The notes under the pieces were generated by a model. The model made no database searches. It saw nothing but the letters and a program-made list of their open reading frames with translations, and was not told where the DNA came from. From Bacteroidota bacterium (GTDB taxonomy: Bacteria > Bacteroidota > Bacteroidia > Chitinophagales > Chitinophagaceae), in the NCBI GenBank assembly GCA_947441205.1, contig CANETM010000074.1, positions 1-7,540 of the forward strand: a DNA stretch of 7,540 nt. The letters run 5' to 3'. The position numbers and the translations under genes are program-made. Positions 6,297-7,540 of the stretch are shown here, piece by piece (position 1 is the stretch's first letter; every line of letters starts with the position of its first letter).

Positions 6297-7540
6297 ATGC
6301 AGGAGAACAAAAAACAACTAGGTTTATGGACAAGCACTTCGCTTGTTATCGGGAACATGATAGGAGCTGGAGTTTTTATGATGCCTGCTACATTAGCGAG
6401 TTTTGGAGGCATTAGTTTAGTGGGTTGGGTTTGTGCATCCATTGGCGCTTTTTTATTATCCAAAGTGTTTGCTAATTTATCAAACCTATTACCTGCGGCC
6501 GATGGTGGTCCATACGCTTATTCACAAAAAGGATTGGGTGATTTTGCAGGCTTCTTAGTTGCTTGGTGTTACTTAGTTTCAGTATGGTGCACGAATGCAG
6601 CCATCACCGTTTCCTTTATTAGTGCGCTGAGTACTTTTATACCCGCACTAGCTACCAATAGTTTATTGGCCGCATTTACTGGCTTAGCTACCATTTGGTT
6701 TTTAACATGGATCAATTCATTAGGTATTTTAACTTCTGGTAAATTGCAATTGGTTACAACCATTTTAAAAATCGTACCTATTATTTTAATTGGATTAGCA
6801 GGATTATTTTATATTAATTGGAATAATTTTTTACCATTCAACGCTAGTGGTACTTCTAATATTGCAGCTATCACTGCCACTACGACACTTACCTTTTTTG
6901 CTTTTTTAGGAATTGAATGTGCCACAATACCTTCGGGTAGTGTTGCTAATTCAGCTGCTACTGTTGCAAAAGCAACTACCCTGGGTACTTTGATTGCAAC
7001 AGTGGTTTATATATTAAGTACAGTGAGTATTATGGGTATGATTCCTGCAGCTCAATTAAAAACAAGTGTAACACCTTTTGCCGATGCGGCTATTATGATA
7101 TGGGGACAAGGATCGCAGTATTGGGTTAGCGCAGGTGTTGCTATTGCTGCGTTTGGTGCGTTAAATGGTTATATATTAATACAAGGACAATTACCAGCAG
7201 CTATTGCAAATGATAAGTTATTCCCTGCCATTTTTGCGAAACAAAACAGCAAGGGTGTACCTGCAATGGGCGTGGTTATTTCAAGTGTATTTGTTTCTAT
7301 TTTTATGGTTATGAATTATACAAAAGGTTTAGTAGCGCAGTTTCAGTTTTTAATTTTATTGACAACTTCAACTATTATTATTCCATATGTTTTTTGTACC
7401 GCTTCCTTTATGATTCTTAGATTTAGAAAAACATTTACAAGTAGTATCGCTAAAATTTCAGCTATTTTATTAGCTAGTTTAACTTTTGTATTTTGTATTT
7501 GGATTATGTTAGGACTTGGTCAAGAGACCGTATTTTGGGG
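6297..7540 (+). CDS. APC-superfamily amino acid permease, AdiC-like, 3'-truncated
   Basis: An open frame of 414 codons from ATG 6297 runs off the right edge. It encodes an inner-membrane amino-acid transporter or antiporter with hydrophobic helices throughout. TM1 carries SLVIGNMIGAGVFMMPA (residues 15-31), the unwound GxG substrate motif of the superfamily. By recalled alignment to the E. coli arginine/agmatine antiporter AdiC (445 residues), many stretches correspond: GGPYAY (70-75), FLGIE with E207 at the AdiC Glu208 position, STVSIMGMIPAAQLKTSVTPF (241-261), and GQLPAAIANDKLFPAIFA (297-314). Asn20, Tyr92 and Asn100 match AdiC Asn22, Tyr93 and Asn101. AdiC Trp293, Trp202 and Ser26 appear as Tyr292, Phe201 and Ala24, so arginine/agmatine exchange should not be assumed. 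About 20-35 residues are missing. The start follows two terminators, so it is a separate transcription unit; no Shine-Dalgarno site or clear promoter is seen. Class is sure; substrate is unknown. Confidence 0.92.
   Translation, partial: MQENKKQLGLWTSTSLVIGNMIGAGVFMMPATLASFGGISLVGWVCASIGAFLLSKVFANLSNLLPAADGGPYAYSQKGLGDFAGFLVAWCYLVSVWCTNAAITVSFISALSTFIPALATNSLLAAFTGLATIWFLTWINSLGILTSGKLQLVTTILKIVPIILIGLAGLFYINWNNFLPFNASGTSNIAAITATTTLTFFAFLGIECATIPSGSVANSAATVAKATTLGTLIATVVYILSTVSIMGMIPAAQLKTSVTPFADAAIMIWGQGSQYWVSAGVAIAAFGALNGYILIQGQLPAAIANDKLFPAIFAKQNSKGVPAMGVVISSVFVSIFMVMNYTKGLVAQFQFLILLTTSTIIIPYVFCTASFMILRFRKTFTSSIAKISAILLASLTFVFCIWIMLGLGQETVFW

Noticed and set aside
6190..6330. Short plus-strand open frame from ATG 6190, about 43 codons
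   Set aside because: It reads through the second terminator hairpin and into the permease start in another frame, and its product is unlike any protein I recognise. It is most likely chance.
6569..6763. Minus-strand open frame of 64 codons
   Set aside because: It is antisense to the permease, whose plus-strand frame is continuous and matches the APC family across this stretch.

Overview
The window looks like chromosome from a low-GC member of the Bacteroidota, probably Chitinophagaceae or a close relative. The evidence is a complete SusC/SusD outer-membrane uptake pair, A-rich translation starts without Shine-Dalgarno sites, a promoter candidate close to the Bacteroidota TTTG / TAnnTTTG pattern, and AT-rich intergenic DNA. 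The lineage below phylum is inference.

Layout. Positions 1-64 hold the 5' end of a small minus-strand gene whose 21 visible residues match the start of the VF530 (DUF2132) DNA-binding family. It diverges from a plus-strand pseudouridine synthase of RluE type, whose start is best placed at ATG 94 so that the two genes do not overlap. A 340-base AT-rich gap (685-1024) follows, carrying one good promoter candidate just before the main operon.

The core is a two-gene operon: a SusC-type TonB-dependent transporter (1025-4348) and, 28 bases later, its SusD-type substrate-binding lipoprotein (4377-6089). Together they would form a lidded outer-membrane import complex for an oligomeric nutrient. No glycosidase, peptidase, sensor or sigma/anti-sigma gene is in view, so the substrate cannot be named. 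The operon ends in a strong hairpin terminator. A second hairpin with the same stem core lies 84 bases further on, and between the two is a perfect 13-bp inverted repeat.

The right end (6297-7540) is a 3'-truncated amino-acid permease of the APC superfamily. It is close in pattern to the arginine/agmatine antiporter AdiC, but several substrate-pocket residues differ.

Overall this is mostly ordinary housekeeping and nutrient-uptake sequence, and I see no convincing new multi-gene system. The points most worth a second look are the hidden VF530 gene start, the duplicated terminator/inverted-repeat block, the inverted repeat around the susC promoter, and the altered binding pocket of the permease.
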